In this document: positions 32,371 through 40,808 of the stretch, in pieces
Layout: every line of letters begins with the position of its first letter
How positions within the stretch are numbered: the first letter of the stretch is position 1
NCBI RefSeq assembly: GCF_004210215.2
Contig: NZ_CP067394.1
Coordinates: 2,852,001 to 2,916,000, forward strand
Source of the DNA: Cryobacterium sp. SO1
GTDB lineage: Bacteria > Actinomycetota > Actinomycetes > Actinomycetales > Microbacteriaceae
Direction: 5' to 3'
DNA length: 64,000 nt
Notes under the pieces: generated by a model
Database searches by the model: none
Seen by the model: only the letters and a program-made list of their open reading frames with translations
Told to the model about the DNA's origin: nothing
Position numbers and translations under genes: made by a program

Positions 32371-33474
32371 TCACTCCTGTGTGGAGCGTTCGCGCTGCCC
32401 GGGTTCTCCGCCAAGCTCCGCTTCCAGCACCTCGATCGAGGGCAGGCTGGAGGCGAACTCCTTCGGAAGCGAGTCGGAGATGGTGCTCGTCCACTCTGCC
32501 ACCCCGATCGGCGCTGAGGAGCTCCGCAGTGCATACTCTGCAACCATGTTGTTCTTCGTCTTGCACAGCAGCAGCCCGATGGCCGGCTGGTCGTCCGGCT
32601 GGTCGTCCGGCTGCGCTAGGACCTCGTCCACCGCAGCCATGTACATTCCCAACTGACCGACGAAACCCGGGTCGAACGGCGCGACCTTCAACTCGATCAC
32701 AACGTAGCAGCGCAGCTTCAGGTGGTAGAACAGCAGGTCGGCAAAGAACTCGTCGCCACCGACCTCCAACCGCACTTGCTGCCCCACGAAGGCGAACCCC
32801 TGACCGAGCTCGAGCAGGAACTTCTGCACATGGGCAATCAGCTGCGTCTCCAGCTCCCGTTCGTCGCTTCGACCGGTCATCGCGACGAAGTCAAGGATGT
32901 AGGGATCCTTGGTCACCTGCTGCGCAAGGTCAGACTCCGCCGGGGGTAGCGTCGCCGAGAAGTTCGTCACTGCAGCACCGGAGCGTTCATGTAGCCGGGT
33001 GGCGATCTGGTGCACCAAAACGTTGCGGGACCACCCTGCATCCACGGCCGCTGCGGTATACCAGAGCCGCAATTCAGCGGCGCCAAGCTTCTCAAGAAGG
33101 GCGACGTGGTGGTACCACGGCAATTGTGCAAGCGGCGCTTGCACAATTGCATTCCTCGGCCAGGCCTCAGCGAAGGCTCGCATGTATTTCAGATTGCGCG
33201 GCGAGAACCCCGTCGTCCCTGGGAACTCCTCGCGCAGGTCCACGGAAAGCCGGTCGATGACGCGCGACCCCCAGCCTTCCTGCTCCTGGCGCTCAAGAAT
33301 GTCACGACCGATGGCCCAGTAGGTGGCCACAAGGTGCTGATTGGCAGCAGCAGTCGCCCGAACTCGGCCATCAGCGATCCGCCGAGTGACGGATGCGAGC
33401 AGGTCCGGATACCACCGCGGCAGTGCAGACCGAGCGGGCACAGCCGGAATGCGAGTGGATTCATCTTCACGCAT
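32371..33474 (-). CDS. YhcG/DUF1016-type PD-(D/E)XK nuclease
   Basis: A 367-residue protein of the YhcG family: an N-terminal DUF1016 helical domain (RWYPDLLASVTRRIADGR, then YWAIGRDILERQEQEGWG and FSPRNLKYMRAFAEAWP) and a C-terminal PD-(D/E)XK nuclease domain with Asp in FFADLLFYH and the ExK motif in VVIELKVAPF, about residues 225-250. Such proteins accompany restriction or mobile systems, and some bind Holliday-type DNA. Translation starts at the ATG at 33474. Odd: the coding sequence contains a 31-bp perfect inverted repeat at 33120-33150, and a short DNA tandem repeat gives DDQPDDQP near residue 300. Confidence 0.9.
   Translation of the reverse strand: MREDESTRIPAVPARSALPRWYPDLLASVTRRIADGRVRATAAANQHLVATYWAIGRDILERQEQEGWGSRVIDRLSVDLREEFPGTTGFSPRNLKYMRAFAEAWPRNAIVQAPLAQLPWYHHVALLEKLGAAELRLWYTAAAVDAGWSRNVLVHQIATRLHERSGAAVTNFSATLPPAESDLAQQVTKDPYILDFVAMTGRSDERELETQLIAHVQKFLLELGQGFAFVGQQVRLEVGGDEFFADLLFYHLKLRCYVVIELKVAPFDPGFVGQLGMYMAAVDEVLAQPDDQPDDQPAIGLLLCKTKNNMVAEYALRSSSAPIGVAEWTSTISDSLPKEFASSLPSIEVLEAELGGEPGQRERSTQE
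33120..33150. repeat. 31-bp perfect inverted repeat inside the YhcG-type gene
   Basis: Fifteen bases GCAATTGTGCAAGCG, one central base, then their exact reverse complement. In the gene it encodes A-I-V-Q-A-P-L-A-Q-L. It is AT-richer than its surroundings and has no other copy in the window. Confidence 0.9.
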
Positions 33475-33517
33475 GTGAGGAGCCTTTCGTCGATTCGACA
33501 GGCACGAGGTCTTCAGG

Positions 33518-33775
33518 ATGCCCGCGACCACCGACATTGAAGGCGAACGCTCCCCTTCCCCGGCACCACGCCTCCGGTGCATCGAACCGTTCCCGCGCCC
33601 GCTGCACCTCGGCCCACCCATCGACGAAGTCAGCCTGCCGAAGCCGCTGCCACCCGTATCGGTCATCGGCGTGGACTTCCTCTTCGAACCCGACGTGCTC
33701 GTGGAACTCGAGGCGTACGCCGTGCTCGACTATGCCAACCCCGCCAACGCCGCAACTCCACTACGGATGCCGTGA
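33518..33775 (+). pseudogene. C-terminal remnant of a RidA-like gene (copy 2)
   Basis: An open frame of 85 codons whose second half reads GVDFLFEPDVLVELEAYAVLD, the terminal strands of a RidA/YjgF protein, then a short Asn/Ala-rich tail. The first half (PSPAPRLRCIEPFPRP) has no RidA features, so the 5' part of the gene is missing. The same peptide, more degraded, is present at 14912-14980, and in both cases a 42-bp palindrome of the same family follows within about 75 bp. Confidence 0.45.
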
Positions 33776-33846
33776 CCGGGTCACAACGTCCGTCTGCGCC
33801 CGCGCGGGCCACCTTTCAACGGGCCCATGCGGCGGTCCGCCGGTAT

Positions 33847-33888
33847 GGCGCCGTTTCGTGCGAGGCGCGCCACCCGCGAAGCGGCGCC
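33847..33888. repeat. Palindromic unit, family copy C
   Basis: A 42-bp imperfect palindrome with ends GGCGCC, centre GGCGCGCC and right arm ACCCGCGAAGCGGCGCC, matching copies A and B at about 15.05 and 15.2 kb. Four arm positions are mismatched. It lies between the RidA remnant and the PTS operon terminator. Confidence 0.75.
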
Positions 33889-33947
33889 TCGAACGCGCAA
33901 CACGCGGACCGCGACAGGTCCGCCTTCCCTACGCTCCGCACACGCCG

Positions 33948-33978
33948 GAGGGCGGCCCCGCACCGCGGAGCCGCCCTC
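33948..33978 (-). terminator. Probable terminator of the PTS operon
   Basis: A nine-bp perfect stem, GAGGGCGGC with GCCGCCCTC, and a 13-base loop, 22 bases after the IIC stop on the minus strand. No T-run follows, as is common in GC-rich actinobacteria. Confidence 0.6.
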
Positions 33979-34000
33979 TGACGAGACAAACGAACCGAAA

Positions 34001-35527
34001 CTACACGGCCTCAGCCGCCGCTTCCTTCGTGGCCTTGCGCTCCGCCTTCTCGGCGTCGAGCACAGCCTTCTCGGCCGCCTTCTCCGCAGCGATCCACACG
34101 TCACGCTTGGCCCCGGGCACCCAGCCCTTGTCCACGACGCGGATCTGGTAGACGATCGCGACGCCGACGAGCACCACGGCGATGAGGATCGCGAGGATGA
34201 CCGCGAGGCCGCCGCCCACACCGACGCTCACACCCACGAGGGTGCCGAACCAGCCGAAGTCCGCGTCGCCGAAGGTGCTGTTGGCGAAGCCGAAGTCACC
34301 GAGCACCAGCAGCAGAATGGCGGGCAGGATGGTGATGATCACGCCGTTGACGAAGCCACCGATCATCGCGCCCAGGCGTCCGCCGGTCGCGTTGCCGTAG
34401 ACACCGGCTCCACCACCGGTGAAGAAGTGCGGCACCATGCCGGGCAGGATCAGCGCGAGACCGAACACCGGGTTCAGCCACACCGCGAGCACACCGAGCG
34501 CGATGAGGCCACCGGCGAAGGAGCTGAGGAAGCCGATCAGCACGGCGTTGGCGCCGAACGGGAACACGATGGGGATGTCCAGGGCCGGGCGGGCTCCGGG
34601 GACGACCTTCTCGGCGATGCCCTGGAACGCGGGCACCAGCTCACCGAGCACGGTGCGCACACCGTAGAGGATCACCGCGACGCCCACACCGAACTGCAGC
34701 GCCTGCGCAAAGGCGGCCATGATGAACGCGCCGGCGTCGGCGGATCCGAAGATGTCCAGCGCCTCCTGCATCGGCAGGGCGATGAGGCCCCAGATGGCGA
34801 AGACCATGTAGATGAGCACCATCGACAGTGACGTGGCCACCATCGAGTCGCGCAGGAACTTCAGGCCCTGGGGGAACTTGATGTCTTCGGTGGACTTGCT
34901 GTTGCGGCCCACGACCTGGCCGGCGGCACCGGCGGCGATGTAGCCGAGGGTGCCGAAGTGCCCGATGGCGATGGTGTCGTTGCCGGTGATCTTCTTGGTC
35001 CACGGGTGCACGAACGCGGGCATCACGACCATGATCACGCCCAGCAGCAGTGCGCCGATGAGCACTACGAGCCAGCTGGCGCCGTCGCCGAAGCCGACCG
35101 AGAGCACCACGGTGAGCATGGTGGCCATGAAGACCATATGGTGTCCGGTGAGGAACACGTATTTGAGAGGAGTGAAGCGAGCCAGCGCGAGCATCACCAG
35201 GAACCCGAGGGTGAGCACATAGGCGCTCTGGGCGCCGAACTTGTCCTGCGCGATGGCGGTGATGACCTCGTTGGTGGGGATGACGCCCTGCGCGCCGGTC
35301 ACCGCGAGGATCAGTTGGCCCAGCGGGTCGAGGGAACCCACCACCACGTTGGCGCCGGCGCCGAGAATCAGGAAGCCGAGGGCCGCCTTGAGCGCCCCGC
35401 CGATCACCTGCCCGGAGTTGCGCTTGAGGGCCATCAGCCCGATCGCGGTGATGATGCCGATCAGATACGCGGGCACGTTGAGAATCTGCTGCCCGATGAA
35501 ATTCAGTACGACGACAAGCCACTCCAT
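34001..35527 (-). CDS. ulaA: PTS ascorbate-type IIC component (UlaA family)
   Basis: A 508-residue inner-membrane sugar channel of the UlaA/SgaT family with about eleven helices. Family blocks include GAGANVVVGSLDPLG, VFLTGHHMVFMATM, GNDTIAIGHFGTLGYI and GMVPHFFTGGGAGVYGNATGG. It moves and, with IIB, phosphorylates a sugar-like substrate. The C-terminal 45 residues are a Lys/Glu/Ala-rich cytoplasmic tail. The gene follows IIB by 42 bp and IIA precedes that, so IIA-IIB-IIC form one operon. The linked transketolase and DeoC suggest a pentose-like substrate, not necessarily ascorbate. Confidence 0.92.
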   Translation of the reverse strand: MEWLVVVLNFIGQQILNVPAYLIGIITAIGLMALKRNSGQVIGGALKAALGFLILGAGANVVVGSLDPLGQLILAVTGAQGVIPTNEVITAIAQDKFGAQSAYVLTLGFLVMLALARFTPLKYVFLTGHHMVFMATMLTVVLSVGFGDGASWLVVLIGALLLGVIMVVMPAFVHPWTKKITGNDTIAIGHFGTLGYIAAGAAGQVVGRNSKSTEDIKFPQGLKFLRDSMVATSLSMVLIYMVFAIWGLIALPMQEALDIFGSADAGAFIMAAFAQALQFGVGVAVILYGVRTVLGELVPAFQGIAEKVVPGARPALDIPIVFPFGANAVLIGFLSSFAGGLIALGVLAVWLNPVFGLALILPGMVPHFFTGGGAGVYGNATGGRLGAMIGGFVNGVIITILPAILLLVLGDFGFANSTFGDADFGWFGTLVGVSVGVGGGLAVILAILIAVVLVGVAIVYQIRVVDKGWVPGAKRDVWIAAEKAAEKAVLDAEKAERKATKEAAAEAV

Positions 35528-35569
35528 TGTGGGAGCTCCTAATTCTGTGAGAGAGAGACGGTAACGGGG

Positions 35570-35842
35570 TTACTCGACGGCGGCGGTGAGCTTCTCGGTG
35601 ATCTCCTCGAGATCGAAGAAGTTGTTGATGATGATGACCTCGGCGGGCACATCGCCGAGCTCCTCGGCCAGCTCCTCCGAGGTGAGCACGATCTCGGCGG
35701 TCTGCGCGGCGCCACGGGCCACGCCCATGTCGGCGGCTTCAACATCCGCATCGATGCCGAGCTTGGCGAGAACCTTCTCGGCGTTCATTTTGAGCAGCAC
35801 TGAGGTTCCAATGCCCATTCCACAGACGGCGACGATCTTCAT
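35570..35842 (-). CDS. ulaB: PTS IIB component, lactose/ascorbate type (UlaB family)
   Basis: A 90-residue cytosolic phosphocarrier. The phosphorylated cysteine is Cys7 in the P-loop VCGMGIGTSVLLKM, the standard PTS_IIB pattern. It receives phosphate from the IIA protein and passes it to the substrate in the IIC channel. The ATG at 35842 has AAAGG eight bases upstream; the longer frame starting at 35926 overlaps the IIA gene and is not family-like. It lies between the IIA stop (58 bp) and the IIC start. Confidence 0.92.
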   Translation of the reverse strand: MKIVAVCGMGIGTSVLLKMNAEKVLAKLGIDADVEAADMGVARGAAQTAEIVLTSEELAEELGDVPAEVIIINNFFDLEEITEKLTAAVE

Positions 35843-35900
35843 GGGGTGCCTTTCGATTGGGTGAGACAAGTAAGTGAGAAGTGGATGCGTGGGGGCCGGT

Positions 35901-36359
35901 TTACGCGGCGGCGGCGAGGTCGCCAAGCACGGCGCGCACCTGGTCGGAGGTGTCGGCAGTGCGGAGCTTCTCCATGGCCGGCGCGTCGGAGAGCACCCCG
36001 GCCAGGGCCCGCATCACCTGGAGGTGTGCGTCGTGGTCCTTGGCGGCGAGGCCGATCACCAGGGTGACGGGGTCGTTGTGCTTGTTGCCGAACTCCACGG
36101 GGGTGGCCAGGCTCACCCAGCTCAGTCCCCCGGTGAGCACGGCGGGTGAGGGGCGGGAGTGCGCGAGGGCGACGCCCGGGGCGATGACGATGTAGGGGCC
36201 GTGCTTTTCGACGCCGTCGATCATCTCGTCGGTGTAGGCATCCGTGGTGGCACCGCCGGAGACCAGGCCGTCGCCCGCCAGACGAATCGCCGCGCGCCAG
36301 TCGGAGGCGGTCGCCTGGGTCTGGATCGACGACAGCGATTCAGCGAGGTTGAAAGCCAC
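35901..36359 (-). CDS. ulaC: PTS IIA component, mannitol/ascorbate type (UlaC family)
   Basis: A 152-residue phosphocarrier of the PTS_EIIA_2 group. The active-site histidine is in APGVALAHSRP near residue 67, preceded by the family start TDAYTDEMIDGVEKHGPYIV. It accepts phosphate from HPr. A GTG at 36359 is the start, with AAGGAG eight bases upstream. It is the first gene of the IIA-IIB-IIC operon; a promoter with -10 TATACA is visible 60 bp upstream and overlaps a ROK-operator candidate. Confidence 0.9.
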   Translation of the reverse strand: MAFNLAESLSSIQTQATASDWRAAIRLAGDGLVSGGATTDAYTDEMIDGVEKHGPYIVIAPGVALAHSRPSPAVLTGGLSWVSLATPVEFGNKHNDPVTLVIGLAAKDHDAHLQVMRALAGVLSDAPAMEKLRTADTSDQVRAVLGDLAAAA

Positions 36360-36416
36360 GGGGGAACTCCTTTGTTGGGTGCAAGCCGCTTCGCACGCAA
36401 GAGCGACTGGGATGAC

Positions 36417-36460
36417 TGTATAAGCCTAAGCGACCTTTTGTCTACAAGTGCACCAAAGTA
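36417..36460 (-). promoter_or_regulatory. Promoter of the PTS operon with ROK-operator candidate
   Basis: On the minus strand, TAGACA (36444-36439) and TATACA (36422-36417) are spaced 16 bp, a good -35/-10 pair. Overlapping and upstream of the -35 is TTTGTCTAC followed by ACCAAAGTA (36437-36460). TTTGTATAC and the same ACCAAAGTA recur in front of the transketolase gene, which suggests one repressor acts on both. Confidence 0.55.
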
Positions 36461-36542
36461 ATTCGAGAAGTGTGCCCGAGGTCGTCGAACACGGGAACTC
36501 GCAGTCGGGGCGGTCGAAAGCGCCGCCGCCCTGTCGAGACAA

Positions 36543-37727
36543 CTACGCCGACTGGGTGCGCAGCGAGACCCCGGCGCCGCCGCCGCGGGTGAGCCGGCTG
36601 ATGCGGTCGGCGTCGAAGAGGGCGTCCTGCGCGATGAGCGAGGCGCCGGTGACCCCGGCGGTGTGACCGAGCCGGGTCTTCTCCACCACGAGGCCCTGCA
36701 GGGCGAAGTCCCGGGCGCCGGCGAAGATGGCCTCCCGGATCGGGCCGAGGAACGGTTCGCCGGCCTGTGCGAGGTTGCCGCCGATCACGACGGCCTGGGG
36801 GTTGAGCAGCCCCACCACGTGGGCGAGGCTGCGGCCGATGGCGGTGCCGGTCTCGCCGAGCATCCGCAGCACGTCGGCGTCGCCGGCCAGGGCGAGGGCC
36901 ACGAGGTCGTTGCTCGTGCGCACGCTGCGGCCCCGGCTCAGCAGCTCCTGGCGCATCACGGCGCCGCTGGCGATCGACTCGAGGCGCTGCATCCGGGCAC
37001 CATTTGCACCCACCGCGCTGAGGTCGCCGGCTCCGCCGCGGGAGCCGTGGTAGATCGAGCCGTCGAGCACAAAGGCGAGGCCCACGCCGATGCCGGCCTT
37101 GAGCACCGCCACGTCGCGGTAGTCGCTCCAGGCCCGGCGCACCTCGGCGAGCGCCATGATGTTCACGTCCCGGTCCACCGCGAAGACGGCGTGGTCGTAG
37201 CGGCCGGCGAAGTAGTCCTTCACCAGCACGCCCTCCCACTCGGCGTAGACCTGCGGGGTGGCCAGTTTGCCGGTGACGAAGTCAACCGGGCCGGGCACTC
37301 CCACGCCGATGCCCACCACGTCCGCGCGGGTCTTGCCGAGCCTGTCGAGCATGAAATCGAACACCTGGCCGGCCCACTCGAAGATCTGCGCGGGGCCCTC
37401 GCTCAGGCCGATGTCGGCCTCGTCTTCACTGAGGATCGTCGACACCAGGTCGGTGATGGCCAGGCGGGTGTGCGAACCGCCGATGTCCACGGCCAGCAGC
37501 AGGCCGGCATCCGGGTTCACGGCGAATTCTTCGGGCGGCCGGCCGCCGCGGGAGTCGAGCTGCCCCACGCTCATCACGATGGACGCGTGCAGCAGTTCGT
37601 CGAGCCGGCGGGCCAGAGTGATGCGCGACCAGCCGAGCTGCTCGATGAGGTCGGTGCGGGTGGTGGCACGGCCGGAGCGGATGAGGTCAAGCACCACACC
37701 CGAACCGGTGGACAGAGCGTGTGCCAT
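36543..37727 (-). CDS. ROK family transcriptional regulator
   Basis: A 394-residue NagC/XylR-type repressor: a winged helix at residues 5-65 (RTDLIEQLGWSRITLARRLDELL) and a ROK sugar-kinase fold after that (LLAVDIGGSHTRLAI, GIGVGVPGPVDF, VVIGGNLAQAG). Odd: the zinc-binding Cys cluster that usually follows the ROK signature (CxCGxxGC) is replaced by GANGARMQRLESIASG without any cysteine. The ATG at 37727 is chosen; an upstream ATG at 37751 has a weaker site. It is divergent from transketolase and sits upstream of the PTS operon, both of which it probably represses until a sugar or sugar phosphate appears. Confidence 0.9.
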   Translation of the reverse strand: MAHALSTGSGVVLDLIRSGRATTRTDLIEQLGWSRITLARRLDELLHASIVMSVGQLDSRGGRPPEEFAVNPDAGLLLAVDIGGSHTRLAITDLVSTILSEDEADIGLSEGPAQIFEWAGQVFDFMLDRLGKTRADVVGIGVGVPGPVDFVTGKLATPQVYAEWEGVLVKDYFAGRYDHAVFAVDRDVNIMALAEVRRAWSDYRDVAVLKAGIGVGLAFVLDGSIYHGSRGGAGDLSAVGANGARMQRLESIASGAVMRQELLSRGRSVRTSNDLVALALAGDADVLRMLGETGTAIGRSLAHVVGLLNPQAVVIGGNLAQAGEPFLGPIREAIFAGARDFALQGLVVEKTRLGHTAGVTGASLIAQDALFDADRISRLTRGGGAGVSLRTQSA

Positions 37728-37785
37728 GGAATTCCCATCCTTCGAACGCATCCGCCCGGCCTGCGGGTGGTGCAAAACCAACTGT

Positions 37786-37816
37786 TTGACTTAAGTACAT
37801 TTGTATACCAAAGTAT
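37786..37816 (+). promoter_or_regulatory. Promoter region of transketolase with ROK-operator candidate
   Basis: TTGACT at 37786-37791 is a good -35 hexamer; a clear -10 is not seen. TTTGTATACCAAA (37800-37812) is a near-palindrome, and ACCAAAGTA overlaps its end. The same elements lie before the PTS operon at 36437-36460. Confidence 0.5.
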
Positions 37817-37821
37817 CTCGC

Positions 37822-39903
37822 ATGGCTACCGAAACGAAGAAGTTCCCGTCACAGACGACGCCCGCCGACCTTGATGCCCGCGCCGTCGCAAGCGCCCAGG
37901 CCCTGGCCGCCCACGTGGTGCAGGCCAAAGGACATGGACACGGCGGCACCGCCATGGCATTGGCACCAGTGTCCCACGTGTTGTTCTCCCGAGTTCTGCG
38001 CCACACCCCCTCCCACCCCGACTGGCCCGCCCGCGACCGGTTCGTTCTTTCGGCCGGTCACGCCAGTCTTTTGCTCTACACCCAGCTGTTCCTCACCGGC
38101 TACGGCCTCACCCTCGACGACCTCGCCAAGAGCCGCACCCTCGGCTCCCAGACCCCCGGGCACCCCGAGGTGCATCACACCGTGGGTGTGGAGATGAGCA
38201 CCGGCCCGCTCGGCCAGGGTGTCGCCTCCGCGGTGGGCATGGCCATGGCCGCCCGGCACGAAAGCGCCGTGTACACCCCCGGCTCCGCCCTGCTCGACCA
38301 CACCACCTGGGTGCTGGCCGGCGACGGCTGCCTGCAGGAGGGCGTCTCCGGCGAGGCGTCCAGCCTGGCCGGCACCCTCGGCCTCGACAACCTGGTGCTG
38401 ATCTGGGACGACAACGGCATCACCATCGACTCCGGCACCGACGAGACCTTCACCGAAGACGTGCGCGCCCGGTACCGGGCCTACGGATGGCGGGTGCTCG
38501 AGATCGACACCCCCACCGACCTCGAGACCGTCGAGGCCACCCTGCACAAGGCCGCCGAACGCACCGGCCGCCCCACCCTGGTCGCCCTCCGCACCGTGAT
38601 CGGCGCACCCTCGGCCAAGTTCGGCGGCACCTCCGCCGCGCACTCGGGCGGTTTCGGCGCCGACGAGCTCGCCGTGGTGAAGACCAGCCTGGGCTTCGCC
38701 CCAGACGCTCCGATTGAGGACCTCGTCTCCCCCGAGACCCTCGAGCACACCCGCGAGGCGCTGGCCCGCGGCGAACGGATGCACACCGCCTGGGAGGCCG
38801 ACCTCGCCGCCTGGGCCGCCCGGGAGCCCGAGGCGGCCGCCCGGTGGCGGGCCTTCCGCGGCGGCGAGGTCGATACCGCCGCCCTCGACACGGTGAAGCT
38901 CGGCGAGCCCGGCGACCTGATCGCCACCCGCAAGACCAACGGCGCCGTACTCCGAGCCCTGCAGGGCTCGGCTCCGCTCTGGGGCGGCTCGGCCGACCTC
39001 GCCGGGTCCACCACCGTGGAGGTTGACGGCGCCAGGTTCTCCGCCGCCAACCCCGCCGGCGAGTTCATCCGGTTCGGCATCCGCGAACACGCCATGGCCG
39101 CCATTCTCAACGGCATCGCCCTGCAGGGTCCGTGGCGCCCGTTCGCCTCCACCTACCTGGTGTTCAGCGACTACATGCGCCCGAGCATCCGCCTCGGCGC
39201 GCTGATGGGTCTCGGCGCGGTCTACGTGTACACCCACGACTCCGTGGCCGTCGGCGAGGACGGCCCCACCCACCAGCCGGTCGAGCAGATCGCGTCGCTC
39301 CGCACCGTCCCGGGCCTCGACGTCGTGCGCCCCGCCGACTCCGTGGAGGTCGTCGCCGCCTGGCGCCGCATCCTCGCCTCCCCCAACCGTCCGGTCGCCC
39401 TCATCCTCAGCCGGCAAGACCTGCCCGTGCTGCCCAGCACCGAGCGCACGCAAGCAGGGGTCACGGCCGGCGGCTACGTGCGCTGGCAGCACGGCGACGG
39501 CGGCGACCTGGCGATCCTCGCCACCGGCAGCGAGGTGCACCTCGCCATCGAAGCCGCCACCCGGCTGGCCGACGAAGGCGTCAACGCCCGCGTGGTCTCG
39601 ATGCCCTGCGTCGAGTGGTTCGCCGAGCAGACCGCCGAGTACCGCGAGTCGGTGCTGCCCGCAGCCCTCCGCGCTCGGGTCGCGGTGGAGGCCGGCCGCG
39701 GCGACGCCTGGTACCGCTGGGTGGGCCTGGACGGCCGAGTGGTCTCGGTCGAGGAGTTCGGCGAGTCCGGCAGCGGCCCCGAGGTGCTGCGCCTGCGTGG
39801 CATCCACTTCGACGCGGTCATCGCCGCCGCGCACGCCACCCTCGCCACCGCATCCGGCGACCCCGCCACGGCCCACGGCACCCCCGAACTCGTCACCAGC
39901 TAA
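37822..39903 (+). CDS. tkt: Transketolase
   Basis: A 693-residue thiamine-diphosphate enzyme of the pentose phosphate pathway, transferring two-carbon units between sugar phosphates. The TPP/Mg2+ motif runs from [18 protein letters not shown] to the downstream DDN near residues 175-205. Substrate histidines are in [20 protein letters not shown] and the later SRQDLP region. The ATG at 37822 is used although no strong ribosome site is visible; the mRNA may be nearly leaderless. It is followed eleven bases later by deoC. As it is controlled with a PTS operon it is a pathway-specific copy, not the housekeeping enzyme. Confidence 0.94.
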   Translation: MATETKKFPSQTTPADLDARAVASAQALAAHVVQAKGHGHGGTAMALAPVSHVLFSRVLRHTPSHPDWPARDRFVLSAGHASLLLYTQLFLTGYGLTLDDLAKSRTLGSQTPGHPEVHHTVGVEMSTGPLGQGVASAVGMAMAARHESAVYTPGSALLDHTTWVLAGDGCLQEGVSGEASSLAGTLGLDNLVLIWDDNGITIDSGTDETFTEDVRARYRAYGWRVLEIDTPTDLETVEATLHKAAERTGRPTLVALRTVIGAPSAKFGGTSAAHSGGFGADELAVVKTSLGFAPDAPIEDLVSPETLEHTREALARGERMHTAWEADLAAWAAREPEAAARWRAFRGGEVDTAALDTVKLGEPGDLIATRKTNGAVLRALQGSAPLWGGSADLAGSTTVEVDGARFSAANPAGEFIRFGIREHAMAAILNGIALQGPWRPFASTYLVFSDYMRPSIRLGALMGLGAVYVYTHDSVAVGEDGPTHQPVEQIASLRTVPGLDVVRPADSVEVVAAWRRILASPNRPVALILSRQDLPVLPSTERTQAGVTAGGYVRWQHGDGGDLAILATGSEVHLAIEAATRLADEGVNARVVSMPCVEWFAEQTAEYRESVLPAALRARVAVEAGRGDAWYRWVGLDGRVVSVEEFGESGSGPEVLRLRGIHFDAVIAAAHATLATASGDPATAHGTPELVTS

Positions 39904-39914
39904 GGACGCGCCCC

Positions 39915-40610
39915 ATGACTTCCCTCTACCCCGACGCCGCCACCGTCGCCCGCATGATCGACCACACCCTGCTCAAGCCCGAGGCCACCGCCGCCGACGT
40001 GACCGCCCTCATCGCCGAGGCCATTGAGCTGGGCACCTACTCGGTGTGCGTCTCCCCCTCGATGCTGCCGCTGACCATCCCCGCCGGCACCGACCTCAAG
40101 GTCGCCGTCGTCTGCGGCTTCCCAAGCGGCAAGCACCACAGCAGCATCAAGGCCGCCGAAGCCGCCCTCGCCATCGAGCAGGGCGCCGACGAGATCGACA
40201 TGGTCATCGACGTCGGCGCCGCCAAGGCCGGCCGCTTCGCCGATGTGCAGGCCGACATCGCGGCCGTGCGCGCCAGCGTGCCGGGTCCAAAGGTGCTCAA
40301 GGTGATCATCGAGTCCGCGGCGCTGACGGATGCCGAGATCGTCGCCGTTTGCCAGGCGGCAGTGGCCGCGGGCGCCGACTTCGTCAAGACCTCCACCGGC
40401 TTCCACCCCGCCGGTGGCGCGACCGTGCATGCGGTGCAGCTGATGATGCAGACCGTGGGCGACCGGGCCCAGGTGAAGCCCTCGGGCGGGGTGCGCAGCC
40501 TCGCCGACGCCGTGGCCATGTTCGATGCCGGCGCCACGCGGCTCGGAGTCTCCGGCAGCACTGCGGTCCTCTCGCACGCCGCCGCGGTCGACCTGGCAGG
40601 CAGCTACTGA
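39915..40610 (+). CDS. deoC: Deoxyribose-phosphate aldolase
   Basis: A 231-residue class I aldolase cleaving 2-deoxyribose-5-phosphate to glyceraldehyde-3-phosphate and acetaldehyde. The Schiff-base lysine is in DFVKTSTGF near 160, with the supporting lysine in KVLKVIIE near 130 and the phosphate-binding VKPSGGVRS. It starts eleven bases after the transketolase stop, in one operon. With the UlaABC-type PTS and the ROK regulator it forms a carbon-source module for a pentose-like or deoxy-sugar substrate, or DeoC may act on a related phosphorylated aldol compound. Confidence 0.94.
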   Translation: MTSLYPDAATVARMIDHTLLKPEATAADVTALIAEAIELGTYSVCVSPSMLPLTIPAGTDLKVAVVCGFPSGKHHSSIKAAEAALAIEQGADEIDMVIDVGAAKAGRFADVQADIAAVRASVPGPKVLKVIIESAALTDAEIVAVCQAAVAAGADFVKTSTGFHPAGGATVHAVQLMMQTVGDRAQVKPSGGVRSLADAVAMFDAGATRLGVSGSTAVLSHAAAVDLAGSY

Positions 40611-40808
40611 TCCCACCGCTCGGCGACACCTGTCTTGGTGACGCCGTTGACCTGTCAAGTATGCACGATTCCTACCCATGGCCCGCGCGGTACTTCTGCG
40701 GGCTCCCTACGACCCAAAAATCGTTCGGACAACTCCCCCAAACAGGTTGGCACCAGTGCGCAGCTCCAGTACGTCCACACACACAACTCGAATTACGAGT
40801 GGGGCGGC

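Noticed and set aside
32560-32620. Short tandem CTGGTCGTCCGG repeat as a possible array
   Set aside because: Only two units, in frame, giving DDQPDDQP in the nuclease; a simple coding repeat.
37849-39876. Long minus-strand open frame opposite transketolase
   Set aside because: Gly/Val/His-rich antisense shadow; transketolase motifs on the plus strand are complete.
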